A DNA stretch of 64,000 nucleotides from OLB6 sp964467455 (GTDB lineage Bacteria; Bacteroidota; Ignavibacteria; Kapaibacteriales; Kapaibacteriaceae), in assembly GCA_964467455.1 (NCBI GenBank), contig CAYXQJ010000018.1, positions 3,568 to 67,567 of the forward strand, written 5' to 3'. Positions 7,997 through 17,245 of the stretch are shown here, one piece after another. Each line of letters begins with the position of its first letter. Position 1 is the stretch's first letter. Both the position numbers and the translations under genes were made by a program. The notes beneath the pieces are model-generated. The model searched no databases. It saw only the letters and a program-made list of their open reading frames with translations, and was not told where the DNA came from.

Positions 7997-9385
7997 TTAT
8001 TGGAGGGTGCCGAAGAGGGTGGCGCTTGTCGCCCGCTCCACCTTCACCTTCACCACGTCGCCCACCACGTAGCCGCGCTGGTCTTCATGCGGGAAGATGA
8101 TGGTCTTGTTAGTGTCGGACCGACCCTTCCACTCCGTAGCGTTGCGCTTGGACGGACCTTCCACCAGCACGTCGTGGACCATGCCGATCTCGCCTTCGTT
8201 GATCTCGCGGGCGATCTCGTTCTGCAGCTCGATGATCTCATTCAACCGACGCGCCTTGACGTCGTCCGGCACGTCGTCGCCCATCTTCCACGCCTTGGTG
8301 TTCTCCCGCGGCGAATAGGCAAACATGTAGGCACCGTCATACCGCACTTCACGCAGCAAGTTCAACGTGCCCTGATGATCCTCTTCCGTCTCCGTACAAA
8401 AACCGGCGATCACGTCCGTCGATAACGCACATCCCGGCATCGTCTCCTTGATCTTGCGGATCCTGCCCAGGTAATGGTCCACCGTATACGTGCGGTTCAT
8501 CAACTTCAAAATGCGGTCGCTGCCCGACTGAAACGGCAGGTGGATGTACTTGCAAATGTTGTCGTACTCGGCCATGGCCTCGATGACCTTGTCCGTCATG
8601 TCCTGCGGATGCGACGTCGTATACCGGATCCGCATCTGCGGAACGGCCTTCGCACTGGCGATCAACAGGTCGGCAAAATCGGCGTTGATGTTCTCGTCAC
8701 GGTAACTGTCTACGTTCTGACCCAACAACGTTACTTCTTTGAAGCCACTGTCCCACAGACGTTTCAATTCATCGGTGATAAGGGGCAGGGCACGACTCCG
8801 CTCTCGTCCACGCGTAAATGGTACCACGCAGAACGTACAGAACTTGTCGCAGCCGCGCATGATGCTCACCCACGCCGAAATACCTTCCGTGCGCAATGGC
8901 TCGATGTCGTCATAGGTCTCCACTCGCGACAGCTTGACGGCAATGCCTTTGTCGCCGCCGCGCGCCGAGGTCACTAACTCCGGAACACGACGGTATTCGT
9001 CCGGACCCACGACGATGTCGACCACGTTCTTCTCAAGCAGGTCATGACGCAGGCGTTCGGCCATACAGCCCAACACGCCGATCACCATGTTCTCGCGCTG
9101 CTTCTTGTGGTAGCTCAGATTCTTCAAGCGCTCATGGATCTTCCGCTCTGCATTGTCGCGGATGGCACACGTGTTCAACAACACCACGTCGGCATCTTCT
9201 ACCGCATCGGCACGATCATAGCCGCTTTGATGCAGCACTCCCAAGACGATCTCGGAATCAGAGACGTTCATCTGACAACCATACGTTTCAACGTAAACCT
9301 TTGGACGCCCGGGTGCCGGGTGCCAGGTGCCAGGTGCCAAGTCAGAAGTGGCTTGTTCGAGGATGGGTAGGAGGATCTCCGACAT
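7997..9385 (-). CDS. miaB: tRNA-2-methylthio-N6-dimethylallyladenosine synthase
   Basis: 462 residues. MiaB is a radical-SAM methylthiotransferase that converts i6A37 to ms2i6A37 in tRNAs. The N-terminal cluster Cys are at about 37 (ETYGCQMN), 73 (LLNTCAI) and 107 (VLGCMAE); the radical-SAM CxxxCxxC is at 179, 183 and 186 (GCDKFCTFC); a TRAM RNA-binding domain closes the protein. The ATG at 9385 is chosen because a TATTTTTG element sits 7 nt upstream. Residues about 17-25 (LAPGTWHPAPG) are encoded by four GTGCCNN heptamers and look like an insertion ahead of the conserved domain. Confidence 0.95.
   Translation of the reverse strand: MSEILLPILEQATSDLAPGTWHPAPGRPKVYVETYGCQMNVSDSEIVLGVLHQSGYDRADAVEDADVVLLNTCAIRDNAERKIHERLKNLSYHKKQRENMVIGVLGCMAERLRHDLLEKNVVDIVVGPDEYRRVPELVTSARGGDKGIAVKLSRVETYDDIEPLRTEGISAWVSIMRGCDKFCTFCVVPFTRGRERSRALPLITDELKRLWDSGFKEVTLLGQNVDSYRDENINADFADLLIASAKAVPQMRIRYTTSHPQDMTDKVIEAMAEYDNICKYIHLPFQSGSDRILKLMNRTYTVDHYLGRIRKIKETMPGCALSTDVIAGFCTETEEDHQGTLNLLREVRYDGAYMFAYSPRENTKAWKMGDDVPDDVKARRLNEIIELQNEIAREINEGEIGMVHDVLVEGPSKRNATEWKGRSDTNKTIIFPHEDQRGYVVGDVVKVKVERATSATLFGTLQ
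9313..9340. repeat. GTGCCAG heptamer array (family A), four units, inside miaB
   Basis: Four heptamers (GTGCCGG, GTGCCAG, GTGCCAG, GTGCCAA). Read in frame as the N-terminal extension of MiaB. The family recurs at 9427, 40243 and 44524. Confidence 0.85.
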
Positions 9386-9392
9386 AAGGTTG

Positions 9393-9400
9393 CAAAAATA
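9393..9400 (-). promoter_or_regulatory. TAnnTTTG -7 element of miaB
   Basis: TATTTTTG on the minus strand, 7 nt before the chosen miaB ATG. No Shine-Dalgarno sequence fits in the gap. Confidence 0.45.
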
Positions 9401-9426
9401 CCACATAAGGGGATGTCACATTTTGC

Positions 9427-9461
9427 GTGCCAGGTGCCACGTGCCATGTGCCATGTGCCAT
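9427..9461. repeat. GTGCCAN heptamer array (family A), five units
   Basis: Five intergenic heptamers between miaB and the rightward four-helix-bundle gene, followed after nine bases by a different heptamer array (family B). Confidence 0.88.
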
Positions 9462-9470
9462 GAACTGTCA

Positions 9471-9505
9471 ACCACCAACCACGAACCACCAACCACGAAC
9501 CACTA
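9471..9505. repeat. ACCACNA heptamer array (family B), five units
   Basis: Units ACCACCA and ACCACGA alternate, and the last unit ACCACTA contributes the A of the start codon at 9505. The same family appears, mostly as its complement, at 11403 and 27607. Confidence 0.88.
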
Positions 9506-9873
9506 TGAAAACTCCCCTTCAACTCCGAACCTATGAACTCCTCATGCGGTCTGCGGCCGTAGAGATCGATGTAGGGGGCGATTGGCGCGTAGAACACGTC
9601 GCGCGGCGGTTATTCGAGGCGGCGGCCGAGATCGGCGTCTGGATGGAGCGGGCCGGCGGGGCGCCGTCGCGGGAGCGGTTTCGCGAGGCACTGCACGAAG
9701 TGCACGTCGGCGTGCGACAGGTGAAGATGTGGCTGCGCATCTTGGACGACCTCGGCCGCATCAGTCCGGAAGCTGCAAGCCCCCTTCATGATACGGCCGA
9801 AGAAGTTCAGAGGTTAGTTGTGGCGGCGCTGAGATCGAGCGCCGTACAGGAGAATGGCGTACACGCCGCGTGA
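9505..9873 (+). CDS. Four-helix-bundle protein (23S rRNA intervening-sequence type)
   Basis: 122 residues, nearly all helical. The second half (RFREALHEVHVGVRQVKMWLRIL, shown only in part by the family as FIxFLxIAxGSLxExExxLxxA) aligns with the family of small proteins first noted in rRNA intervening sequences. Biochemical function is not established for the family. The ATG at 9505 fits the usual N terminus; the open frame upstream is only repeat-encoded sequence. The stop codon touches the stop of the convergent lipoprotein gene. Confidence 0.6.
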   Translation: MKTPLQLRTYELLMRSAAVEIDVGGDWRVEHVARRLFEAAAEIGVWMERAGGAPSRERFREALHEVHVGVRQVKMWLRILDDLGRISPEAASPLHDTAEEVQRLVVAALRSSAVQENGVHAA

Positions 9874-10581
9874 TCAGACCTTGCGGATGATCTTGCCGGA
9901 GCCGGAGACCTTCTGACGTACTTCCGGATCACCCTTGTAGGCGATGTCGCCCGAGCCGTAGATATCGGCGAAGAGCAGGGTGCTGACGGAGACATCGGCG
10001 TTGCCGGAACCGAAGATGGCCACGGCCGAGAGGCGCGTTGGACAGTTCGGTGCGGTGAAGTTGCCGGAGCCCTGGATGACGCAGTTGTTCTCGTCAACAA
10101 CGCCGGCAATGTTGACGTTGCCGGAGCCCTGGATCTTCACATTCATCTTCGTGGCATTCAGGCCTTGAAAGACGATGTTGCCGGAGCCGTAGGTGCGCAC
10201 GTCAAACGTGGCGGTAGAGAAACCGTCGCCGACGTTCACATTGCCGGAACCATGCGCTGTGAGTGCCGAGATCGACGGCATCACGATGTGGGCCTTGAGC
10301 TTGGTGAAGTCAACGTCGGCACCGTCGACAGAGAGGTCGAGCATGTCGTTGACCACAACAACCTTGACGCGCGACTGTAGGTTGTCGTCGGTCTCGATCG
10401 TTACCGACGGTGTGGAGCCGTACGTAACGTCAACATCGATCGAACCCTTGACGGTGATCTTGTCGAAAGCCGCCACGGCATGGTCCGTTGTGGTCACCTT
10501 GCCCGAGCCCGTGATGGCTGCCGGATCGCAGCCGATGGCGAGAAATACACTGGAGATCAGTGTGAGTAGTAGGATCTTCAT
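9874..10581 (-). CDS. DUF2807 (GIN-domain) lipoprotein
   Basis: 235 residues. The signal peptide ends in a lipobox (LAIGC, Cys18), so it is a lipoprotein. The body is a GIN/DUF2807 domain: a beta-helix-like series of repeats with a recurring GSGN or GSGD step every 20 or so residues (HGSGNV, YGSGNI, QGSGNV, QGSGNF, FGSGNA, YGSGDI). Such proteins are common in Bacteroidota envelopes; the role is not known. A strong AGGAGGG Shine-Dalgarno (10588-10594) sits 6 bases before the ATG, unlike many genes here. Confidence 0.88.
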   Translation of the reverse strand: MKILLLTLISSVFLAIGCDPAAITGSGKVTTTDHAVAAFDKITVKGSIDVDVTYGSTPSVTIETDDNLQSRVKVVVVNDMLDLSVDGADVDFTKLKAHIVMPSISALTAHGSGNVNVGDGFSTATFDVRTYGSGNIVFQGLNATKMNVKIQGSGNVNIAGVVDENNCVIQGSGNFTAPNCPTRLSAVAIFGSGNADVSVSTLLFADIYGSGDIAYKGDPEVRQKVSGSGKIIRKV

Positions 10582-10611
10582 GATGATCCCTCCTGAGTGA
10601 GAAGAAATGGA

Positions 10612-10635
10612 ACAGGGCGCCTATACGCGCCCTGT
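10612..10635 (-). terminator. Rho-independent terminator of the esterase gene
   Basis: A perfect 9-bp stem (ACAGGGCGC/GCGCCCTGT) with a 6-nt loop, followed on the minus strand by a T-rich run (CATTTCTTC). It lies about 30 bases after the stop of the leftward esterase gene. Confidence 0.75.
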
Positions 10636-10665
10636 CGGAGGAGGTTTCAATTGTCGTGCGGATCG

Positions 10666-11397
10666 CTAGAACTTTACATCGAGAGCATACGGAAGCATGG
10701 CGCGCCACGTTGGCCAGTCGTGACCCCACTCATAACCCCACAGGTCTACTTCGTGCGGAATACCTTTTGCCGAAAGGATGCGGCCGATCTCGACCGATGC
10801 CGTAGGGTCTTCATACGCACCGCGGCCGGAAAGGAAGTAAATGTGGTGCTTCGAACGCAGAAGGTTCAACCAATATTCATCTTCAAGGTTGGGGAGATAA
10901 TCGATCGGCGAGTTGAAGTAGCAATCTTCGTCGTAATAGCCCTTCGAATAGGCCTTCAGATCGTAGATGCCGCTCATCGCAATGGTGCCGGCAAAGACGT
11001 CGGGTCGACGGAAGAAGTTGTTCGCAGCATGTAGTGCACCAAGCGACACGCCGCTGGTGATGATCGGCACTTCGCCGTCACAATCACGATAGATATGTGG
11101 CACCACTTCTTCCACCACATACTGGTTGAACTGTTGATGACGGATCGCCTTATCACGCGGATGCATCTGATCGTTCAACCAACTTTCGCTGTTGATGCTG
11201 TTGATCGAATAGACCTTGAACTTGCCACTCTCGATGTAGGGGGCGATGGATTCGATCAAATGAAATCGCTCATACTCAAGATAGTCGGCCGCAGCGCTGG
11301 GGAACAGCAATAATGCCGTGCCGTAATGACCATAGGCCACGATCTCCATGTTCTTGTTGAGGTTGGGGCTCCACCAGGAGGTTATGTCGCGTCGCAT
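10666..11397 (-). CDS. Putative esterase (alpha/beta hydrolase)
   Basis: 243 residues of the PF00756-type esterase family. The nucleophile elbow GVSLG is at about residue 117, and a C-terminal GHDW supplies the probable catalytic His; an acidic partner lies before it. There is no signal peptide, so it is probably cytoplasmic. The substrate is unknown. A rho-independent terminator follows. The start lies beside a family-B heptamer array, so its ribosome-binding region is repeat sequence. Confidence 0.82.
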   Translation of the reverse strand: MRRDITSWWSPNLNKNMEIVAYGHYGTALLLFPSAAADYLEYERFHLIESIAPYIESGKFKVYSINSINSESWLNDQMHPRDKAIRHQQFNQYVVEEVVPHIYRDCDGEVPIITSGVSLGALHAANNFFRRPDVFAGTIAMSGIYDLKAYSKGYYDEDCYFNSPIDYLPNLEDEYWLNLLRSKHHIYFLSGRGAYEDPTASVEIGRILSAKGIPHEVDLWGYEWGHDWPTWRAMLPYALDVKF

Positions 11398-11402
11398 AGG
11401 GG

Positions 11403-11451
11403 TAGTGGTTGGTGGTTGGTGGTTCGTGGTCTGTCGTTAGTGGTCTGTGGT
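11403..11451. repeat. TGGTGGT-type heptamer array (family B), seven units
   Basis: Seven degenerate heptamers (TAGTGGT, TGGTGGT, TCGTGGT, CTGTCGT and so on). On the minus strand the array encodes the last codons and the TAA stop of the thiamine pyrophosphokinase gene (stop 11437-11439), and it fills the gap up to the esterase start. Confidence 0.85.
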
Positions 11452-12123
11452 CAAAAATAGGGGGGAGTTGGGCGCGTAGGGCAGGCGGGCGTCACAAAAG
11501 AACAGGAGAGAGCCGGAATGGATCTCGATCTCGACGTCTGTGGCGGCGGCGCGGTTGCGGGCGCCCTCGCGCGTGCCAAGCATCAGGGGCTCGTTGGAGA
11601 GGTTCCACACCAAGCCCGATGTGGTAATATGGGCCACGGGCTGGGGGATCAGCGACAACAGCTCGTCTTCACGTGCCGAGTAGCGGAAGGAGGTGTTGAT
11701 GGGGATGGCATACCGACCGCGATCGAAGGCCGTGAGCGACAGCTCGCGGGCGTGACGTAGCAACACGGACCAGTTGTTGAGCGTGTGGTCCAAGTCGCCG
11801 CCGTGCATGCCGATCACCAAGACGTGATGCCAGAGTTGACTGGCGGCGAAGCGCAGCGCCTTTTCGAAGTCAGTGCTGTCTTGGTCGGTCTCGTGCACCA
11901 GCTCCGTGGTGCCCCGCAGATGCTCGATGGTCTCCTTGGTGACCGAGTCGAGATCGCCGACGATGAACTCAGGGCCGATACCGATATCGACCAACACATT
12001 GGCCGCACCATCAGCCGCGATCAGCGGCTTACTGGCGAGATGTTCGAAGACCTCCATCGACGGCAGATCGCCTTGCAGACAGATGACGGCGTCGAACTCC
12101 AGGCGATCGAACGACAACGTCAT
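11437..12123 (-). CDS. thiN: Thiamine pyrophosphokinase
   Basis: 228 residues. The enzyme transfers pyrophosphate from ATP to thiamine, giving thiamine diphosphate. Diagnostic motifs are AADGAAN at about 36, VGDLDSV at about 55, DQDSTDFEKAL at about 80 and GGDLDHTLNN at about 108. The ATG at 12123 is preferred over one five codons upstream because it gives an ATGA overlap with the upstream binding-protein gene. The final residues (LTTDH) are encoded by a heptamer array. Confidence 0.9.
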   Translation of the reverse strand: MTLSFDRLEFDAVICLQGDLPSMEVFEHLASKPLIAADGAANVLVDIGIGPEFIVGDLDSVTKETIEHLRGTTELVHETDQDSTDFEKALRFAASQLWHHVLVIGMHGGDLDHTLNNWSVLLRHARELSLTAFDRGRYAIPINTSFRYSAREDELLSLIPQPVAHITTSGLVWNLSNEPLMLGTREGARNRAAATDVEIEIHSGSLLFFCDARLPYAPNSPLFLTTDH

Positions 12124-12920
12124 GCCGTTGTCTCCCATCGCTCATAGATGTCCATGATCGCATCGATACCATCGGTCAGCGCTGCCGGCCCGGGTTGTAG
12201 AATAACGGGCGAAGGGATCTCGTACATGTGGCCGTTGATCGCCGGTGTGAACGCTTCCCATCCTTCACGTGCGCGCACACGGTCGGGCTTGAACATCTTG
12301 CCGCACCACGAAGCGATCATAATGTCGGGATGACGTCGCACGGGCTCGAGTGGGTCGGCGAGAATACGCTCCTTCGCATTCGGAAACGCGCGGTTCTCCG
12401 CAAAGACGTCGATGCCGCCACAGACCTCGATGAGCTCGCTTACCCAGCTGATGCCGGTGATGAGCGGATCGTACCACTCTTCGAAATAGACACGTGGACG
12501 GTGCGTGCGTGCGCTGCCACGGTCGACGGCGATCTCAACGCGACGCCGCAGCGTATCGGCATAGTTGGTGGCTGCCTGCCCCCTACCAACATAGGCGCCG
12601 AGACGAACGATCATCGAGAGGATGCCTTCTATGGAACGGTGGTTGAAGCAGACAACTTCAACACCGCGGCGGATCAGTTCGGCCGAGATGTCGGCTTGGA
12701 GATCCGACCATGCGAACACAACGTCGGGACGTAATGCCAAGATCTCGTCGAACTTCGCATCGAGGTACGTTGAGACCTTGGGTTTTTCTTTTCTGGCATG
12801 GGGCGGGCGGACCGTGAATCCGGAGATGCCCACGATCAGCTCATCGGCTGAGATGGCGTAGAGGGTCTCCGTGGTCTCTTCGGTCAGGCATACTACCCTT
12901 CGCGGATACGGGTCGATCAT
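12120..12920 (-). CDS. ABC-type cobalamin/iron-siderophore binding-protein family (BtuF-like), no signal peptide
   Basis: 266 residues of the class III periplasmic binding-protein fold (PF01497), the family of the B12-binding BtuF and of siderophore binders. Typical segments are PRRVVCLTEETTETLYA at the N terminus and ILALRPDVVFAW at about 60. No signal peptide or lipobox is visible, so a periplasmic transport role is uncertain and cytoplasmic cofactor sensing or binding is possible. It overlaps both neighbours by 4 bases. No permease or ATPase is nearby. Confidence 0.78.
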   Translation of the reverse strand: MIDPYPRRVVCLTEETTETLYAISADELIVGISGFTVRPPHARKEKPKVSTYLDAKFDEILALRPDVVFAWSDLQADISAELIRRGVEVVCFNHRSIEGILSMIVRLGAYVGRGQAATNYADTLRRRVEIAVDRGSARTHRPRVYFEEWYDPLITGISWVSELIEVCGGIDVFAENRAFPNAKERILADPLEPVRRHPDIMIASWCGKMFKPDRVRAREGWEAFTPAINGHMYEIPSPVILQPGPAALTDGIDAIMDIYERWETTA

Positions 12921-15900
12921 TTTTTGGACGAGCGTTTCGTTGGCTTAACAGAAGGGGCTTTGACGACCGTTCCTTTGGGTGCGAACAGCACGGACTGTCG
13001 GTCGGACCGAACAACGTTGTTGTAGAACGTGCGATAGTCTTGATACTCATGCGGATAGATCACGTTGCGACGATAGATCGCCTTTCGTGCGATGTTCAGC
13101 ACGCCACGATCTTGGCTGAAGCTGCGCGTCACAATGGCGGCAGGGTTCTCCATCGTCTCCGATCCTTTGATGCCGAGGGCATCATAACCGGCAGGGACGG
13201 TGATGGTGATCTTCTCATCGATCGTGTCGATCGTGTTGGTGAACTCATACGGATAGACGCGCTTGTCATAGCCAAGTCCGGCTTCGGGTTCGTATGGATC
13301 GTACCACGGCACGCGCACGATCTGCAGATTCGCTGCTTCCATCACATAGTTTGGCACATCGTACGTGATGGTGATCTTGAACTCCGGTGTGAGCGTGTCA
13401 AGTCCGTCCATCTCAACGTTCTGCAGCTTGACCTCGGGAAGGTCCGTTGAGAGACCTTCGACCAACGAACGCTCGAGATCTTCACGTCCGAGATCTTTCC
13501 AGGCGCTTCGATAAAACTGCGTACGGGCCCCGGTGTGCTTGAGGGTCTGTTCGACGGTTGCTGACAGATCTTCCTTCAGCGAGATCTTCGTTTCGACGTA
13601 GACATTGTTCGGCGTGAACAGGTTGCGTTGGATGCGCGATGGGATCAAGAATCCAGGTTTGATCACCATGCTGAAGGCATCAAGATCACCAAAGGGCATG
13701 CTGCCCACCGGTACGTTGTCGGCCGTAAGGTCAAGGAAGAGCGGACCCGTCTCAAGATCAACAAGCACGACAGCATGATCGAAGGGGATCGACGGGAGCA
13801 GGTCGCGCGTCACACCGTCGGTACGCGTCTGCACCAACACGTGGTATGCCGGAATGTTGCGTTCTGCAAGCATGGCGATACATAACGTGGCAACGTCTTT
13901 GCAATCACCGATACGCGTGATCAACACGTCGCATGCCTTCTGCGGCACGATCCCACTTTGACGGAACGGCACTGCACTGTAGCGAATGTCCTTCGTGATG
14001 TAGCGATACACCGACGAGACCACATCCATCGCCGAATAGGTTTGGGTAGGGGGCAGGAGGGAATCCACGATCTCCTTGATCTCATCGGTCGACCGTGTCT
14101 TCGTGCGTGCGATGTCGTAATACCACTCAACGATATCGGCCCACCGAGGGATCGATGATACTTGCAGGACCTTGCCTACGGCATCAAGTCCCGGCATGCC
14201 TTCTTCATACTTGATCGCCGGCATATTGCGGTCTTCCCATACATACATCTCGCCAAGTGGAGTCTCCTTGAATTGCATCTCCATCGGAGAGTTAGAGACG
14301 CGATAGTTGAAGACCGTGCCTTTGGGCGTCAATAGCACGTAGCGTGCGTGCAGGACCGGTATGTCATCGTTGTACAGAAACTCATCTGTGAAGTATTTCG
14401 ACAAACGTCCTCCGCCCGTCTCACGTGACTTCGCCTTCACATAGATGAAGTCGCCCGGTTCAAGACTCTTGAACACGGCAAAGGAGCCACTCAGGTCGGC
14501 GGGGAGCTCGCGTCCGTTGGGTTTGCGAACAACGGCCTTTTCAACATTCAACGTCCCGCGGCCGCCGCCGGGGATCGAGAATTCTTTGTAGCGATCGATA
14601 CCATTCGTGGTGAGCACGCGGATCAAGAATTCGTACTGGACCTCGCAGCGGCTGCCGTCATAGACAACACGACGTTGATCGTTAGCAAGGATCACGGCAT
14701 CATCATTTGGATAGTCTGCAGCCGATGGCGCGTTGGCGATCAAGCTGTCGATGTTCAACGTTGGCAGTACCGTGAACGGTGAAGGTCTGCCCGCGATCTC
14801 GCGCAATGCTTCGCGCGCATCGAAGTTGCTGGGGTCAAGGAGCAGGGCCTTTTCAAAGGCCTGTCGTGCGCCATTCGTATCGCCAAGTGACCGACGATAC
14901 GTGCCGGCGGTCTGCCATAAGCTTCCCACGCTCGGAGCGTCGCGAAGTGCTTCTTCTATGCTCGCAAGGGCTCGACGCAGATCCTTGCGTTCTTCGAAGT
15001 CGTTGGCCATCCTGCTGTGATAGCCCGGCGCACAGGGCTGCAGCTCAAACAGCAGCTGATAGACCTTTTCTGACTCGGCATACCGGCCCGCTTCACCGAG
15101 GAGTCCGGCTTTGACCAGCAGCCCCGTCTCCGTGTAGGAGTTGGCGAGGTATTGATCAACGATCTTCAGTGCTTCATCGAACGAACCCGTCGTGCGAAGC
15201 TTCGTGATGATCGCCGACGATGCATAGGTGAAGTTGCGAGGGAAGCGCTCGAAGGCACGTGCTTGGAGTTCGTCGACCTGTTGCGGACGATCGCGCTGAC
15301 GCGCAACGCTGATCGCTGCATCAAAGTAGTCGGTGGTATTTGGTAACGCTGCTTCGATCTTTGGCAACATGGCCTCGGCCTCGTCGATCCGTTCAGCGTT
15401 CATCTCCCGCTGGAATGCGTAGACGATGGAGACGGGCAGGTCAGGACGTAATGTGACGATGTGTTCGGTAGTACTCACGATATGATCAAATCGTCGTCCT
15501 CGCGAGTCCACTTCGGTCGAGAGCATCAGCGTAGCGATACAGTCCGGCGCAAGCTTGAGGGCCTTCTTGAGTACTCGACGCGCTTCGATCACTTGCTCAT
15601 TGCGCAAATGTGCTTCGATCAATAGCAGGTAGTTCTCCAAGTCGTTCGGTGCTGCTTCGATCTTCGAGCGGAAATAGGCAATGAACGGATTCGCGACCGC
15701 CTGCGGTTTTGGATCGCCGGAGTTGATCGTCTGTTTTTCCGACGAATACTCAAGCCCTTTGATCGGCACACCGGCTTCGTTGGTAATGCGAAGCAAGAAG
15801 TTGCAGCGACTCAACTCTGAGTTGTCGACCTTGACCAAGATCCGATTCCATCCCTGCTGAAGATCGACCTCCGTGATGTAGGTGTCGAGGTCGTTGTTGG

Positions 15901-16720
15901 CTTCTTCGATGTTCTCGCTCACCTGTACGTTGTTCACGAACAGCTTATACGCGCCCGACGTGCCCAAGCGGAGCTGCACGCGTTGCTGCTGTGCCGAGCG
16001 GACATAGGTGACGGCATAGAAGACGCCGTTCACAGTGGGATAGAAGTTGGCAAAATCGACCCACTTGTCGGTGCGATGTCGCGGCGGCGTGAACCACCAC
16101 ACGGCCCGTCCACTTTCACCTTCATAGGTGGCCGTGGGTACATCCTCGGTCTCGGGCTGAAAGACCCGGTCATGTCCACTTGCCGAGATATTATGAAAGG
16201 GGCCGATCACACGCCACGTCATGACGGCGCCGAGACGGTCGAACCACGAACGCGCCGCGGAGAGGTCTGCCCGCTGTTCGGCGATGCCGCCGAGTTGTTC
16301 GCAGGCCATGGCCGCGAGCGTACCCGTCGGGTCGGGGTTGTTCGCAACGTTGACGAGGATGTCTTCCAGTCCGGATGCTTTGGAGTAGAGATTCGCCGAG
16401 AACCGTCGCTGCAGGATCGACGCATAGAGATAGGGATGTGGGTCTTGAGCGGCCTGCATCGCCCCCTTCAAGGCCTGAAACGAGCGTTGTTCGTCGATGC
16501 GCAGATCGTAGGCATACATCAGACCGAGGTGGGCGCGTAGGTCCTTGGGATCATTGGCGATGGCCGTGTTGAAGGCCTCGATCGCCGCCGAGTCGTCATT
16601 ATTGGTCAGGGCCCACCAGCCCTTGCTGGTCGATTGTGCCGAGGCCGGCATCACGACCGTGAACAGGAGGCCAACGAAAAAGAGGATCGACTTCATCATC
16701 ATTTTTTTCCGTGGTGACAT
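12917..16720 (-). CDS. Exported TPR protein with DUF3857 and transglutaminase-like domains
   Basis: 1267 residues. A signal peptide (to about residue 29, PASAQS) is followed by TPR repeats (about 35-150 and 350-620), a beta-rich region, then a DUF3857 domain (from about 660) and a transglutaminase-like domain. The likely catalytic Cys is in RIGDCKDVATL and the His in PFDHAVVLVD, with an Asp in LFLDLTADN. Members are usually periplasmic and of unknown substrate. It is the first gene of an operon with ATGA overlaps. An alternative start is the ATG cluster six codons later. Confidence 0.85.
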   Translation of the reverse strand: MSPRKKMMMKSILFFVGLLFTVVMPASAQSTSKGWWALTNNDDSAAIEAFNTAIANDPKDLRAHLGLMYAYDLRIDEQRSFQALKGAMQAAQDPHPYLYASILQRRFSANLYSKASGLEDILVNVANNPDPTGTLAAMACEQLGGIAEQRADLSAARSWFDRLGAVMTWRVIGPFHNISASGHDRVFQPETEDVPTATYEGESGRAVWWFTPPRHRTDKWVDFANFYPTVNGVFYAVTYVRSAQQQRVQLRLGTSGAYKLFVNNVQVSENIEEANNDLDTYITEVDLQQGWNRILVKVDNSELSRCNFLLRITNEAGVPIKGLEYSSEKQTINSGDPKPQAVANPFIAYFRSKIEAAPNDLENYLLLIEAHLRNEQVIEARRVLKKALKLAPDCIATLMLSTEVDSRGRRFDHIVSTTEHIVTLRPDLPVSIVYAFQREMNAERIDEAEAMLPKIEAALPNTTDYFDAAISVARQRDRPQQVDELQARAFERFPRNFTYASSAIITKLRTTGSFDEALKIVDQYLANSYTETGLLVKAGLLGEAGRYAESEKVYQLLFELQPCAPGYHSRMANDFEERKDLRRALASIEEALRDAPSVGSLWQTAGTYRRSLGDTNGARQAFEKALLLDPSNFDAREALREIAGRPSPFTVLPTLNIDSLIANAPSAADYPNDDAVILANDQRRVVYDGSRCEVQYEFLIRVLTTNGIDRYKEFSIPGGGRGTLNVEKAVVRKPNGRELPADLSGSFAVFKSLEPGDFIYVKAKSRETGGGRLSKYFTDEFLYNDDIPVLHARYVLLTPKGTVFNYRVSNSPMEMQFKETPLGEMYVWEDRNMPAIKYEEGMPGLDAVGKVLQVSSIPRWADIVEWYYDIARTKTRSTDEIKEIVDSLLPPTQTYSAMDVVSSVYRYITKDIRYSAVPFRQSGIVPQKACDVLITRIGDCKDVATLCIAMLAERNIPAYHVLVQTRTDGVTRDLLPSIPFDHAVVLVDLETGPLFLDLTADNVPVGSMPFGDLDAFSMVIKPGFLIPSRIQRNLFTPNNVYVETKISLKEDLSATVEQTLKHTGARTQFYRSAWKDLGREDLERSLVEGLSTDLPEVKLQNVEMDGLDTLTPEFKITITYDVPNYVMEAANLQIVRVPWYDPYEPEAGLGYDKRVYPYEFTNTIDTIDEKITITVPAGYDALGIKGSETMENPAAIVTRSFSQDRGVLNIARKAIYRRNVIYPHEYQDYRTFYNNVVRSDRQSVLFAPKGTVVKAPSVKPTKRSSKK

Positions 16721-16786
16721 TGGTCAGGGCGCCATACGTGACGGTTTGGTACATTGCATGGTGTACCAACATACGAGCAAACCGTT

Positions 16787-17245
16787 ATGTTCTCCGTAAA
16801 AGCCTTACTTGTGCCGACAGATTTTTCGGCAAACGCTTCACAAGCCCTGCAATATGCCAAGGAGATCGCGCGCGGAACGCAAGCAACTCTGCATATCCTG
16901 CATATTGTCGAGCCCGTGGTCTATCCGGCCGATTGGAGCTATGCCCAGGTGGGCTTCGCCGATATCGAACAGGAACTTCAGGAGAATGCCGAGAAGGAAT
17001 TGTCGGCCCTGACGGACGGTCTAACGAAGGACGGCTACAATGTGGTCACGGCCGTACGCCGCGGCCGGGCGTCCGATGAGATCTGCAATTACGCTTCCGA
17101 GAACGGCATCTCCATCATCGCCATCGGCACGCATGGGCGAAGTGGCTTGGAACACTTCCTGTTTGGAAGCACCACCGAGCGCGTACTCCGGAAAGCCCCC
17201 TGCCCGGTATTGTCCGTGCGACTAGATGGGGAGAAGAAGGCCTAA
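16787..17245 (+). CDS. Universal stress protein, UspA family
   Basis: 152 residues, one Usp domain. The ATP-binding signature GTHGRSGLEHFLFGSTTERV near the C terminus fits the nucleotide-binding class. The ATG at 16787 starts directly before the first beta strand (FSVKALLVPTDFS); the open frame upstream adds no conserved sequence. The stop overlaps the fbp start by one base (TAATG), so the two are translated together. This suggests a stress or energy-status link, which is inference. Confidence 0.92.
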   Translation: MFSVKALLVPTDFSANASQALQYAKEIARGTQATLHILHIVEPVVYPADWSYAQVGFADIEQELQENAEKELSALTDGLTKDGYNVVTAVRRGRASDEICNYASENGISIIAIGTHGRSGLEHFLFGSTTERVLRKAPCPVLSVRLDGEKKA

